Below are positions 1 to 8,222 of a stretch of 46,535 nt of DNA, in pieces. Source of the stretch: Peptococcaceae bacterium UBA7702 (GTDB taxonomy: Bacteria > Bacillota > Dehalobacteriia > UBA7702); assembly GCA_002482535.1 (NCBI GenBank), contig DLGE01000003.1, positions 1 through 46,535 on the forward strand. The letters are read 5' to 3'. Each line of letters starts with the position of its first letter. The first letter of the stretch is position 1. The position numbers and the translations under genes were made by a program. The notes under the pieces are model-generated. The model saw only the letters and a program-made list of their open reading frames with translations, made no database searches and had not been told where the DNA came from.

Positions 1-67
1 ACGCTAAAACAGCAGATGTAGTTACTGAATGAATTAACATTTTTATAATGACAAGGAGCAATCTATC

Positions 68-1486
68 ATGATCCAGCTTAAAATGATCCAAAAAGAAAAC
101 ATCACCGACACCTTGGCCGCGGCCTACCGCGTCATGACGGAAATCGGCATGGATATCCATAATGAAACCGCCTTAACCTTATTAAAGGATGCCGGCTGCC
201 AGGTAGAAGGGGTGCGCGTGAGGATTCCCAAAGAAATTGTCGACGACGCCATCGCCGCCGCGCCCTCGGTCATTGAGATCTATGACCGCAACGGTGAAGC
301 GGCCATGAGCCTCGGCGGCCGCAACTGTTATTTCGGCCCCGGTCCCACCTGCCCCAACTTCTTCGATCCCCGCACCGGTGAACGCCGCCCCGCCGTCAAG
401 CAGGACGCCGCCGATACCGCCAAAGTTGTTGACGCTCTGCCTCATATCGATTACGCCATGTCCCTCTGCGTGATCAATGACAGAATCAAAACCCTGGCCG
501 ATGTCGACGAGATTCACGCCATGGTTCAAAACACCACAAAGCCCTTGGTGAGTTGGTCCTTCAACAAAGAGAATCTTCAGGATATGATTGATCTCTGTGC
601 CGCCGCCAAAGGCAGCCTCAAAGAGTTGCAGCAAAAGCCCTTCCTGATCGTCTATTCCGAACCGACGACGCCCCTGGTCCATACGAAGGAAGCCCTTGAT
701 AAGCTCATGCTCCTGGCCAAAAACAGAATCCCCTGCATTTACACGCCGGGGATGATCATGGGCGGCACCGCTCCGGCCACGATTCCCGGCGCCCTCGCCA
801 TCGGCATCGCCGATACCCTGACGGGACTCGTCATCGGCCAGCTCATCGAGAAAGGCGCACCCATGATCTGCGGCGCCGCCGGCGGTCCCATGGACATGAA
901 GACCATGCAGCATAGCTATGGCGCGCCGGAATGGATGCTCCTCCACGGCGCTTCCGCCGAGATCTTTCACTCTTTGCAGTTGCCGGTGTTTCACGCCGCC
1001 GGCGTCACTGACGCCAAGGTCATCGACGCCCAAGCCGCCATCGAAGGAACCATGCAGATCCTCTGCGCCCTGGGTAGTGGCGGCAACCTCATCCATGACG
1101 TAGGCTTTGCCGATCTGGGCATGACCGGCTCCCTGGCTCAGCTGACAATCTGCGATGAGATCATCGCCATGGCCAAACGCCTTTATCAGGGCATCACCTT
1201 CGATGAAGAAGCCTTTGCCTTCGACGTCATCAAAAAGGTCGGCCCCGGCGGCAACTTCCTCATGGAAGAACACACGGCCAATCATTTCCGGGAAACTTGG
1301 AACCCGGACCTCATCGACCGCTACGGTTACGCCACATGGGAAGCAAAGGGCAGCAAAAACATGACCGAACGCGCCAACGAAAAGGTACGCGCCATCTTAG
1401 ACAGCCACCAACCGGCTCCCCTCACAGAGGAGATCAAAAACGCCATTGACGTGATTTTGGCCAGAGCCGAAGCGCGGGCAAAATAA
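68..1486 (+). CDS. MttB-family methyltransferase, non-pyrrolysine type
   Basis: This 472-residue protein belongs to the trimethylamine methyltransferase (MttB) family by overall sequence: an N-terminal segment with MTEIGMDIHNE, Gly-rich GPGPTCPNFFDP, and a long TIM-barrel-like body with MICGAAGGPMDM. Pyrrolysine-dependent MttB proteins contain an in-frame amber codon. This reading frame is uninterrupted, so it belongs with the non-Pyl homologues. Characterised examples of those demethylate quaternary amines such as glycine betaine, proline betaine or carnitine and pass the methyl group to a corrinoid protein. The substrate cannot be told from sequence. The start is ATG 68 with an AAGGAG ribosome site at 53-58. 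No corrinoid protein or reactivase is visible, so partners would have to lie upstream of the window or elsewhere. Confidence 0.88.
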   Translation: MIQLKMIQKENITDTLAAAYRVMTEIGMDIHNETALTLLKDAGCQVEGVRVRIPKEIVDDAIAAAPSVIEIYDRNGEAAMSLGGRNCYFGPGPTCPNFFDPRTGERRPAVKQDAADTAKVVDALPHIDYAMSLCVINDRIKTLADVDEIHAMVQNTTKPLVSWSFNKENLQDMIDLCAAAKGSLKELQQKPFLIVYSEPTTPLVHTKEALDKLMLLAKNRIPCIYTPGMIMGGTAPATIPGALAIGIADTLTGLVIGQLIEKGAPMICGAAGGPMDMKTMQHSYGAPEWMLLHGASAEIFHSLQLPVFHAAGVTDAKVIDAQAAIEGTMQILCALGSGGNLIHDVGFADLGMTGSLAQLTICDEIIAMAKRLYQGITFDEEAFAFDVIKKVGPGGNFLMEEHTANHFRETWNPDLIDRYGYATWEAKGSKNMTERANEKVRAILDSHQPAPLTEEIKNAIDVILARAEARAK

Positions 1487-1510
1487 TTCGCCTCTCTTGC
1501 CACACTAAAA

Positions 1511-1550
1511 GGGAAAGATTTCTGATCTTCTGTCAGAAACCGGCTTTCCC
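1511..1550. terminator. Hairpin between convergent genes
   Basis: An outer stem pairs 1511-1517 with 1544-1550, and an inner stem pairs 1519-1525 with 1533-1539. It lies between the 3' ends of the MttB-like gene and the convergent hydrolase. It lacks a clean T-run, so it may be a weak bidirectional terminator or a 3'-end stabiliser. Confidence 0.5.
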
Positions 1551-1603
1551 TATATACTGATATATTGAGTATGCTTATTCTGCTGCGGGAAATCCCCAAC
1601 GTT

Positions 1604-2560
1604 TCAGCGGTCGTATTTTTCAAAAAACACAGTGACTTTTTGCAAGCAGGTGTCGCCGTCAACAAAGAAACACTTACCGTGGGCAGCGCCGTCGATGATC
1701 GTCAGTTCTTTTTCGCCTTTGGCTGCCGCGTAATTTTGCCGCGTCATCACAAGGGGTACGAAATCATCCTCCCTGCCATGGAAAAACAATAGCGGCAAAT
1801 CACTTTTGGCCAGCGCCTCCTTGGTGGAACAACAGCGAATATCAAAACCAAAGTGGCGCATAAAATGATCCCGGTAGACGGCAATCAGCATGGGCGCGCC
1901 AAAAAGAGTACTCTTTTTCAGCAAATGCAGCATAATATCTTCCGGTGAGGTATAGCCGCAATCGGCTATGATCCCCTTGACCTGAGGTGGCAGAGAGAGG
2001 CCACCGGCGAGGAGCACCGTGGTTGCTCCCATGGATACCCCCCAAAGATAGAGAGGCAAAGCGGGAAACAGCTTCACGGCCTGTTCCACCCAATGGAGAC
2101 AGTCGTATCGTTCCTGGATGCCATAGGTGATATACGCGCCTTCACTTTTGCCGTGACAGCGCTGATCCACCAAAAGCAGGCTACAGCCGGAAGAAAGCAG
2201 CCGCGGCACATTGAGGCCGAAATCCTTTTGCCAAGAGGAGCGCCAACCGTGAAAAAAGACCACGGCCCGTTTTTCTTCCTCTGCCCGGTAAAGCCTTGCA
2301 TAGAAAGTAAAGCCGTCATGGCTTTTTAACGTTACTTCTTCATAAGGAATGCCCTCGATGTTTTTGATGGCGGTATCCATCAGATCCTTAAAAAGGTCCT
2401 CTTGCTGACTGCGGCAAACCCGCCGCCGCACGGGCATGGGCATTTTCGGCTGCATACGACGAACGGCCAGATCGGACAGATAGCGAAACATCACCCCGGA
2501 GGCCGTCACAGCGGTCACCGCCGTGGTCACTGCCACAGCGAGCAAAACCTTCTTTTTCAT
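1604..2560 (-). CDS. Membrane-anchored alpha/beta hydrolase
   Basis: This is a 318-residue serine hydrolase of the alpha/beta fold. Residues 1-27 form an N-terminal hydrophobic anchor or signal segment. The nucleophile elbow GVSMGA places the catalytic serine at about residue 176. An HGREDDFVP motif supplies the acid (about D266), and DGAAH supplies the base (about H294). The oxyanion-side motif FFHGWRSSW is at about 102-110. Such COG1073-type proteins are esterases or peptidases with unknown natural substrates. The start is ATG 2560 with an AAGGAGAGG site. It is convergent with the MttB-like gene and has its own promoter. No functional link to neighbours is evident. Confidence 0.85.
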   Translation of the reverse strand: MKKKVLLAVAVTTAVTAVTASGVMFRYLSDLAVRRMQPKMPMPVRRRVCRSQQEDLFKDLMDTAIKNIEGIPYEEVTLKSHDGFTFYARLYRAEEEKRAVVFFHGWRSSWQKDFGLNVPRLLSSGCSLLLVDQRCHGKSEGAYITYGIQERYDCLHWVEQAVKLFPALPLYLWGVSMGATTVLLAGGLSLPPQVKGIIADCGYTSPEDIMLHLLKKSTLFGAPMLIAVYRDHFMRHFGFDIRCCSTKEALAKSDLPLLFFHGREDDFVPLVMTRQNYAAAKGEKELTIIDGAAHGKCFFVDGDTCLQKVTVFFEKYDR

Positions 2561-2591
2561 TTTATCCTCTCCTTACTCCAGCGATACCATC

Positions 2592-2621
2592 ATCATAGCG
2601 CTTCCCCTCTGTTTCTGTCAA
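2592..2621 (-). promoter_or_regulatory. Promoter for the alpha/beta hydrolase
   Basis: On the minus strand, TTGACA (2616-2621) and TATGAT (2592-2597) are separated by 18 bp. They lie about 30 bp upstream of the hydrolase start codon. This is a good sigma-A type match. Confidence 0.6.
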
Positions 2622-2653
2622 TCAAAAAAGAAATGGCCCGCCCATTCGATAGC

Positions 2654-2687
2654 CGCAAGGTCATTGCCCTTAACGGCAATGACTGCG
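2654..2687. repeat. Strong inverted repeat in a non-coding gap
   Basis: A perfect 9-bp stem pairs 2660-2668 with 2675-2683 around a 6-nt loop. It is extended by CGCA (2654-2657) pairing with TGCG (2684-2687), with a 2-nt bulge. No T-run follows on either strand. It sits upstream of the hydrolase promoter and could be an operator or an RNA element. The rest of the gap from 2561 to 3081 is AT-rich, with a promoter at 2908-2936 and no convincing gene. Confidence 0.45.
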
Positions 2688-2907
2688 TTTCGATACAAAA
2701 GACCCGGATTTTGGCGGCTTTTTCCTGAAAAGACTCATCATTGGCAGAGCAAAGACAGCAGGACTTCCCTATAAAATGTTTAATATTTTGTCCAGTTTTC
2801 GGTCTTTTCATATTTACGTTTATCTATATGTTAACCTAAAGCACATGAACGGGAATCTAACAACATAAATATTTGATAAAACCCTTCGAATCATGCTAAT
2901 TTTATGA

Positions 2908-2936
2908 TAGACATTTCTCCAAAGAAACATTATAAT
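2908..2936 (+). promoter_or_regulatory. Promoter of the surface-protein operon
   Basis: TAGACA (2908-2913) and TATAAT (2931-2936) are separated by exactly 17 bp. The next gene starts at 3082, leaving an AT-rich untranslated leader of about 140 nt. Confidence 0.6.
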
Positions 2937-3081
2937 ATGTAACATACGAAAAATGAGAGTCAGTAATTAAGAAAGCATTTAAAACATAAGCGCAAAGCAT
3001 AAAGTTCAACGCAAAATAAAAGTAGTCCGGTCTAAATAATACTGTACAAAACTGGGCTATTTTTTACTTTTGGAGGCAATG

Positions 3082-3840
3082 ATGAGCAATATTGACACCT
3101 TAATCGAAGAAATGACATTAAAGACGACGCTTCTCAGGGGCTTTGATAAGGAATCCGTTTATCTCTTTATCAAAACCTTATATTCCCTCCATCAGGAAGA
3201 GGTAAACAAGCTGAACCAGGAGAAAGAAGCCCTTGAGGCGGAAATCGACAAACTCCGGCAGACGTGTTCCCAAATGAATGAGGAAACATCCCAGCTGAAG
3301 CAGCGTCTTGAGGAAGAACAGCAATTTCATCATGAATTCAAGGAGCGTTTCGATACTCTCAACAAAGCCGTTGAACTTGTTCACGACAGCAAAAACTGGA
3401 TCATTGAAGATACCCAAAAAACCGCCGCCTTCATTCTTGATCAGGCCAATGAACAGTTAGACTGCGTCAAGCAGGAATGTTCTTTCCAACAAAAGCGCAG
3501 AGACGCCATTGTCAGCCAAATTACAGGGGCTGCCAAACAGTTCGACTCCTCCATGGAAAAGCTTCGCTCCAATCTCTATTCGATGCTCGGTGACGCCGAA
3601 ACGCTAAAACAGGAAACCGGCAACGACGACGACAGTCCGGAGATTACGGCGGAAATGGACCTTTGCGAAACAGCAGCGGCCAGCCAAGACAGGGAAGACG
3701 AAACAGTAACGATAGACAAAAACGTTGAGGATGAAACAGTAATCCTTAGCCAAGACAGGGAAAACGAAATCGCGGCGATCAGCAAGGACAGCCAAGAAGA
3801 AGCAGCAGCGACGGTCGAATACAGCGAAAAATTAGTTTAA
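3082..3840 (+). CDS. DivIVA-like coiled-coil protein
   Basis: This is a 252-residue, highly charged protein with no signal peptide. Its N-terminus (TTLLRGFDKESVYLFIKTL, about residues 15-33) resembles the lipid-binding N-terminus of DivIVA/GpsB proteins. A long heptad-rich coiled coil follows at about 37-100, with a second helical segment to about 165. The C-terminal 60 residues are acidic and contain imperfect repeats of the type SQDRE(D/N)E. I chose ATG 3082 because GGAGG at 3072-3076 gives a 5-nt spacing; upstream in-frame starts overlap that site. It is the first gene of an operon with a signal peptidase and a cell-wall adhesin, 7 bp from the next gene. Inference: a membrane or septum scaffold for localised export of the adhesin. 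The family call is tentative. Confidence 0.65.
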   Translation: MSNIDTLIEEMTLKTTLLRGFDKESVYLFIKTLYSLHQEEVNKLNQEKEALEAEIDKLRQTCSQMNEETSQLKQRLEEEQQFHHEFKERFDTLNKAVELVHDSKNWIIEDTQKTAAFILDQANEQLDCVKQECSFQQKRRDAIVSQITGAAKQFDSSMEKLRSNLYSMLGDAETLKQETGNDDDSPEITAEMDLCETAAASQDREDETVTIDKNVEDETVILSQDRENEIAAISKDSQEEAAATVEYSEKLV

Positions 3841-3847
3841 ATAGGAT

Positions 3848-4438
3848 GTGCCAAAAGACATGAACTCGAATCCGCTCATTTCAGCGGCAGATGAGAAACA
3901 ACCGCTGCATGTATTAGATAATTATATAAAGAAAGAGCGGCGCAGAAGGAATCTCTTCAGTGTCATACGCGATCTCGTGATCGTCGTTATTGTTATCGTT
4001 CTTTTATTCAGCATTGTCCTAGGCCTCGCCGTTGTCCAGGGAGATTCCATGAATCCCAGCATAAAGCATCATAGTGTCGCCGTATTCAATCGGCTCAGCA
4101 ACCACTATGAGAGTGGCGACATCGTGATTTTCCGCGCCACCGCCAGCGCCGATCCTTTGATCAAAAGGGTCGTCGCCATGGAAGGCGACGTCGTGGATAT
4201 TGACAGCCTAAGCGGCACTGTTACCGTGAATCAGGTCCCCTACCATAACGATGAGGTCATCGGGAAAACCGAGACCAGAGAACACGGGATATCCTTCCCT
4301 TATACTGTTCCGGAGGACTGCCTTTTTGTCCTCGGCGATAACCGTGAGGTCGCCGCCGATTCCCGGGATTTCGGCGCGGTAAACAAAGCAAATATCATCG
4401 GTAAAATCTATTTTGTTCTGAAACCCATCTCAAACTGA
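3848..4438 (+). CDS. lepB: Signal peptidase I
   Basis: This 196-residue type I signal peptidase (family S26) cleaves secretory signal peptides on the outer face of the membrane. A single transmembrane helix lies at about 43-62. Box B, GDSMNPS, carries the catalytic Ser67. Box D, LIKRVVAMEGD, carries the general base Lys106. Box E, GDNRE followed by DSRDFGAV, is intact. The start is uncertain: GTG 3848 is very close to its AGGA, while ATG 3860 is 13 nt from the same site. Placement between the coiled-coil gene and the adhesin suggests a dedicated peptidase for that surface protein, as in pilus loci. That specialisation is inferred. Confidence 0.92.
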   Translation: MPKDMNSNPLISAADEKQPLHVLDNYIKKERRRRNLFSVIRDLVIVVIVIVLLFSIVLGLAVVQGDSMNPSIKHHSVAVFNRLSNHYESGDIVIFRATASADPLIKRVVAMEGDVVDIDSLSGTVTVNQVPYHNDEVIGKTETREHGISFPYTVPEDCLFVLGDNREVAADSRDFGAVNKANIIGKIYFVLKPISN

Positions 4439-4473
4439 TGTTTTAATCATCCATTCTTCAGAAAGGAGTCGTT

Positions 4474-7074
4474 ATGCAAAAAAGGAAGTATTTCCGAGTT
4501 CTTGCTTTTGTCTTCGTAACCGTTCTTGCCTTGGCTGCCTTGACGGTGCTGCCCCATGCCGAGACCGAACCCACCGCGGAAACCGCTACCGACTCGGCCT
4601 ATGACGCGGACACAGCAACAGACCCCACGGCAGACACGGCAGTAACAGAGGAACAAAATACCGAAGGCATTGACGATACAGAGGTTGATCCTGACGGCGC
4701 CGACGAAACAACCGACAGTCAGGAAACCTTAGAACAAACCAACACAGACGGAGAGGGTTTCACCAATCAGTACGTTTATGAAGATGATACGATCATTGTC
4801 ACGGCTGTTTTGGCCAACAATACCCTGCTCCCCGCCTATGCCCAATTTTGCGTAACGCCCGTCACCGAAGAAACAGACAGCATTGCCTATCAGGAAGTGA
4901 AAGACGAAATTACTGAAGGCCTGAAGGATCAAAATCAGGTGGTCGCAGGATTTTTAGCCTACGATATTTGCTTTATGGCCGACGGTGTAGAATATGAACC
5001 GGCGGACGGTACGGTTACCGTCACCATTCAATATAAAAACCACCTGCTCAAACAAACTGTGGTGGACACCGCCGAAGAAGTGAAGATGTTACATCTGAAG
5101 GAAGCGGACAGCGGTGTCGAAGTGGAAGACCTGACGGAACAAACCAGCATCTCGACGGTGCCGGAAACCATCACCACAAACACCACGACAACATCGGCAA
5201 TGACAGAGCCGGAAACGAAGACGGTAAACAGTACCGTCCAATTCGTGACGGAAAGTTTTTCTACTTTCGCGATCACCGGCGTCGTCACGGGAACCACCCC
5301 TTCCGTTGCTGTGAACATGCAATTTTTGACCACCGCCGGGGCGGTGGATACCGGTGTGAACGGAACCTACTATCTCTATATCAACCGCGGCGGTTATCGC
5401 CATACCCTGACCCTCAACGTTGCAGCGGGAGTTGCCACCGCCACGCTGAATGGGTTGTATGATCAAAACGGCAACAAACAAAACAATAATCAGGGAGGTC
5501 TATACCCCCTGACCAACAACGCGAACTATACAGCGATTCTCTTCTCCTACAGCGGCAGCAACCCCATTACGCCCAACGGTTTCCGCTGGGACGAAAATAA
5601 TTACGCGAGCCAAGGTTATACCAAATACGAAACCGGCGCCACCATCAACGAAGCCTATAGCGTCACCGCGATTTCCAGCACGGTGGCGATTGCCAATAAC
5701 ACCGGTACATTTACCATCACGGCGACGGAAAAAGCCGGCACCAAATACACCAGCGCCCAACTGTTGGGAGCACTCGCTTCGGTGCAGCCTTACGGCGTCT
5801 TTACCAATTCCTTTGATCTCGTCGGCGACATGGAAGGCAATATCGCGGCCCTGCAGGCAAATCTTGGCGCTAATTTCGGTCTTTCCAGCAACAACCGCAA
5901 CAACAGTTTCTCTTCGTCCAGCCATAATTTCACCGTCAATAAAACCTATACCGGCACCACGCCGAAAACATTCACCTTCGGCTTGTACAAAAACGGAGTG
6001 CAGGTAAATACAGCCACCCTAACCCTGCCCACGACAGCCGGGGAAACAACAGGTTCGGTTACGTTTCACGTAAACGACGGCGAAGACGGTTACACGGTTT
6101 CTGAATTGAATAGCGACGGTGAACCTATGAACATCGGCGATAAAAACAACGGCTATACGTTAACCGACGCCGATTCCTCCACAACTTCCTCCTCGTCGCA
6201 AAACAGCACTTCCTATATTAAAACCATCAATTCTTCCGGACTCACCGCGTTACGCAACGGTACCGAGACCATGAAAAACAACCTGGTGGTCGGTTCCGGC
6301 TACACGGTGACAAGCAATGGCAATACGCTTTCTCTCAAACAGAACGGTCTCACAAAAATGAACGCCGATAAGCGCTACTGTTCCATAGAAGTAGCAAACG
6401 GCGCCTTTCCTATTGATTTCAGCGCTGTCCTGAACAACATGGCAGCCCTTTCCACCAGCCTGGCCACGGCCGTCACCTCGGATACCGTGATGGTGAAAAA
6501 CATAACCTACAGTGAGTTTAACAAAGCCAATGGCAACGCCCTGACCTTTAATACCAACGGCAAAATGCTGCTCTTCAATATCGACGCCACCGGCTCCTCC
6601 GATATATCCCTTAGGGCCAACGCCGCGTTTAAGGTAAACGGCGTTTCCTGTGCCGGCTACAGTCCCCAGGCGGGTAATATCATCATCAATATCTATACCA
6701 AATCCGGCGACAGCTATATCCCTTATTCCGGCGCCATCAACAATGCCGGCTTTGTCATGGGAACACTGTTGGCGCCCAACGCAAGAGTAAATAGCGTCTC
6801 GCAAAATTATAACGGCACCATCGTCGCGGACTACGTCAAGAATCAGGGCGGTGAAATTCACGGCAACGCCGTTTCGGGAATCACCATCGATACGGTTTGC
6901 GATTTTGTCAACACCGAAATCTCCGACGCCAACTATAACCTTCCCGAAGCCGGCGGCAGTGGCAGCTATCTTTTCTACTGGGTAGGCCTCGCCTTGGTGA
7001 CCACTGCGGCAACGGGGTTGTTCTGCCTCCATCACAAAAGCAGAAAAAGAGCGCGGCCGAAAAGAAGCAGATAA
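4474..7074 (+). CDS. Sortase-anchored choice-of-anchor-A adhesin
   Basis: This is an 866-residue surface protein. It has a signal peptide (1-29, cleavage near PHA), a Thr/Glu/Asp-rich stalk (about 30-95), a beta-rich region ending in SFSTFAITG (about 100-268), and a second beta region (275-425). A choice-of-anchor-A fold appears as two parts: NSFDLVGDMEGNIAA (445-459), then NLVVGSGYTV through PIDFSAVL, GTLLAPNARV and GEIHG (603-797). Between them, 486-570 looks like a Cna-B/SpaA-type domain (FTVNKTYTGT, FTFGLYKNG). The C-terminus is a sorting signal: LPEAG at 823-827, a hydrophobic helix and an Arg/Lys tail. The start is ATG 4474 with an AAAGGAG site. No sortase gene lies in the window. The role as adhesin or matrix protein is inferred from architecture. 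Confidence 0.85.
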   Translation: MQKRKYFRVLAFVFVTVLALAALTVLPHAETEPTAETATDSAYDADTATDPTADTAVTEEQNTEGIDDTEVDPDGADETTDSQETLEQTNTDGEGFTNQYVYEDDTIIVTAVLANNTLLPAYAQFCVTPVTEETDSIAYQEVKDEITEGLKDQNQVVAGFLAYDICFMADGVEYEPADGTVTVTIQYKNHLLKQTVVDTAEEVKMLHLKEADSGVEVEDLTEQTSISTVPETITTNTTTTSAMTEPETKTVNSTVQFVTESFSTFAITGVVTGTTPSVAVNMQFLTTAGAVDTGVNGTYYLYINRGGYRHTLTLNVAAGVATATLNGLYDQNGNKQNNNQGGLYPLTNNANYTAILFSYSGSNPITPNGFRWDENNYASQGYTKYETGATINEAYSVTAISSTVAIANNTGTFTITATEKAGTKYTSAQLLGALASVQPYGVFTNSFDLVGDMEGNIAALQANLGANFGLSSNNRNNSFSSSSHNFTVNKTYTGTTPKTFTFGLYKNGVQVNTATLTLPTTAGETTGSVTFHVNDGEDGYTVSELNSDGEPMNIGDKNNGYTLTDADSSTTSSSSQNSTSYIKTINSSGLTALRNGTETMKNNLVVGSGYTVTSNGNTLSLKQNGLTKMNADKRYCSIEVANGAFPIDFSAVLNNMAALSTSLATAVTSDTVMVKNITYSEFNKANGNALTFNTNGKMLLFNIDATGSSDISLRANAAFKVNGVSCAGYSPQAGNIIINIYTKSGDSYIPYSGAINNAGFVMGTLLAPNARVNSVSQNYNGTIVADYVKNQGGEIHGNAVSGITIDTVCDFVNTEISDANYNLPEAGGSGSYLFYWVGLALVTTAATGLFCLHHKSRKRARPKRSR

Positions 7075-7170
7075 TGTTTTTTAACCTTTTTGGGAACTCA
7101 CTTTGATCTGTTATCAAAAACGCCGATGTTACGTGAATCACTGGAATAAAAAACAGTTTATGATAAAAGG

Positions 7171-7208
7171 AAAGCTAACTTCTGATTTCAGGAGTTAGCT
7201 TTCTTTTT
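7171..7208 (+). terminator. Shared terminator, copy 1
   Basis: A 10-bp stem pairs 7171-7180 with 7193-7202. The inner CTGA/TCAG pairing makes the hairpin nearly continuous. On the plus strand it is followed by CTTTTT and would end the adhesin operon. It also follows the stop of the convergent EamA gene, though the T-run is weaker on that strand. An identical hairpin lies at 9203-9234. Confidence 0.8.
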
Positions 7209-7257
7209 GTTATGAAGTTTCATGGGTAAACCACTTTATTCTGTTTGGGTCGTGGAT
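7171..7257. repeat. 87-bp exact repeat, copy 1
   Basis: The 87 bases at 7171-7257 are identical to 9203-9289. The repeat covers the terminator hairpin, the 3' untranslated region and the last codons of the EamA gene. Beyond 7257 the two genes stay close for roughly another 100 bp before diverging. Confidence 0.9.
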
Positions 7258-8171
7258 GCCGCGGCCCGCTCCGCCTTCACCTCCAGCCACTGAATCCAGA
7301 CCACAACGCTGATGATCAGCAAGACCCCGATGATCTGCACCGGCAGCAGCGATTGGTCAAAAATGAAAAACCCCAAAATCAATGCGGTCAAAGGATCTGA
7401 AATGTAACCCAACTGAACAATGGCCGGTTCCATCCTTTTCAACGCTATGAGATAACAATAATATGATAAGGCCGTCGTAATAAAAGCGAATCCCGCCAAA
7501 GGCAACAACACTATACCATGACTGATTTTCACCGCCAAAACGATTTCTGAAACGACCTGTCCGGGCGGTGCGAAAAAGGAAAGGAAAACGGTTGCAAAGA
7601 AGCTGCTAAGAACCAACATGACGTTACCATCAAACTCCTTAACCAGTAAGTACTTTTCGAACATCACCAGTGCAGTCCAACCCACCATGGCCAGAAGTGT
7701 CCAGACAACACCGGTAAAACTTAATTTTACATCGGCGGCAAAAATATTTAGCGCCATGGCAATACCGACCACCGCAACACAAGCCGATACAATTTTATTC
7801 CAACTCATCGGCTCTTTAAAGAACAGCCGTGAAAGTGGCATCAGAAGAAACAAATTACAGAATACAACGGTATGAACAATACCGACAGGCATATGCCAAT
7901 ACGCCTGAATGGTAGAGTAATTGAACAATGCCGAAGACAGTCCATAGAAAACGAGAACGGGAATAAACTTTAAAGAAAAAATTATTTTGCGGATGTTATC
8001 TTTCCATAACAACACCAAAAAAAACAATCCGCAAAATAACGGACAAAGAACAGAAATCACGTTATCACTGATACCATACTGCCCCATAAGTCTGGCGAAC
8101 GTGCCATGCGTTCCCCAAGTAGCGCCGGCAACCACGGCAACTAAAAAGTAGAGTTTTCTCGGAATATTCAT
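7236..8171 (-). CDS. EamA/DMT-family permease, paralogue 1
   Basis: This roughly 311-residue, ten-helix membrane protein of the drug/metabolite transporter superfamily has two EamA repeats. Gly-rich helix starts such as GATWGTHGTFARLMG near the N-terminus are typical. DMT permeases export or import small metabolites or drugs; the substrate here is unknown. ATG 8171 is preferred because the GAGGTGAT site fits it better than GTG 8174. It is about half identical in sequence to the permease at 9268-10203, but the last 40 residues (from LLPVQIIGV onward) are almost identical. It lies directly downstream of the MerR-family gene and has its own promoter with a 19-bp spacer, so MerR-type control is likely. 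Confidence 0.88.
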   Translation of the reverse strand: MNIPRKLYFLVAVVAGATWGTHGTFARLMGQYGISDNVISVLCPLFCGLFFLVLLWKDNIRKIIFSLKFIPVLVFYGLSSALFNYSTIQAYWHMPVGIVHTVVFCNLFLLMPLSRLFFKEPMSWNKIVSACVAVVGIAMALNIFAADVKLSFTGVVWTLLAMVGWTALVMFEKYLLVKEFDGNVMLVLSSFFATVFLSFFAPPGQVVSEIVLAVKISHGIVLLPLAGFAFITTALSYYCYLIALKRMEPAIVQLGYISDPLTALILGFFIFDQSLLPVQIIGVLLIISVVVWIQWLEVKAERAAASTTQTE

Positions 8172-8191
8172 CACATCACCTCACTGCAATC

Positions 8192-8222
8192 ATTATAAAG
8201 ATTGCAACAGGTGCAAAGTCAA
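8192..8222 (-). promoter_or_regulatory. MerR-type promoter/operator of EamA paralogue 1
   Basis: On the minus strand, TTGACT (8217-8222) and TATAAT (8192-8197) are separated by 19 bp, the stretched spacing used by MerR activators. The spacer contains a perfect dyad TTGCA-N5-TGCAA at 8202-8216. The -35 box overlaps the stop of the merR-like gene. Binding is not shown, but spacing, dyad and an adjacent MerR gene agree. Confidence 0.72.

Noticed and set aside
44..49. TATAAT just before the MttB-like gene
   Set aside because: There is no acceptable -35 box, and the predicted transcript start would fall on the ribosome site.
182..1285. Long open frame antisense to the MttB-like gene
   Set aside because: It has a Gly/His/Asp-rich composition without any domain motif and mirrors a strong gene on the other strand.
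2402..2811. Small frames in the gap upstream of the hydrolase
   Set aside because: They overlap the hydrolase 5' end, its promoter and the hairpin, and have no ribosome site or protein-like composition.
6250..7035. Long open frame antisense to the adhesin gene
   Set aside because: The plus-strand gene has a signal peptide, domain motifs and an LPEAG signal; the antisense frame has none of these.
4474..7074. Sortase gene partner near the adhesin
   Set aside because: No sortase-like frame with a TLxTC motif occurs in the window; it must be encoded elsewhere.
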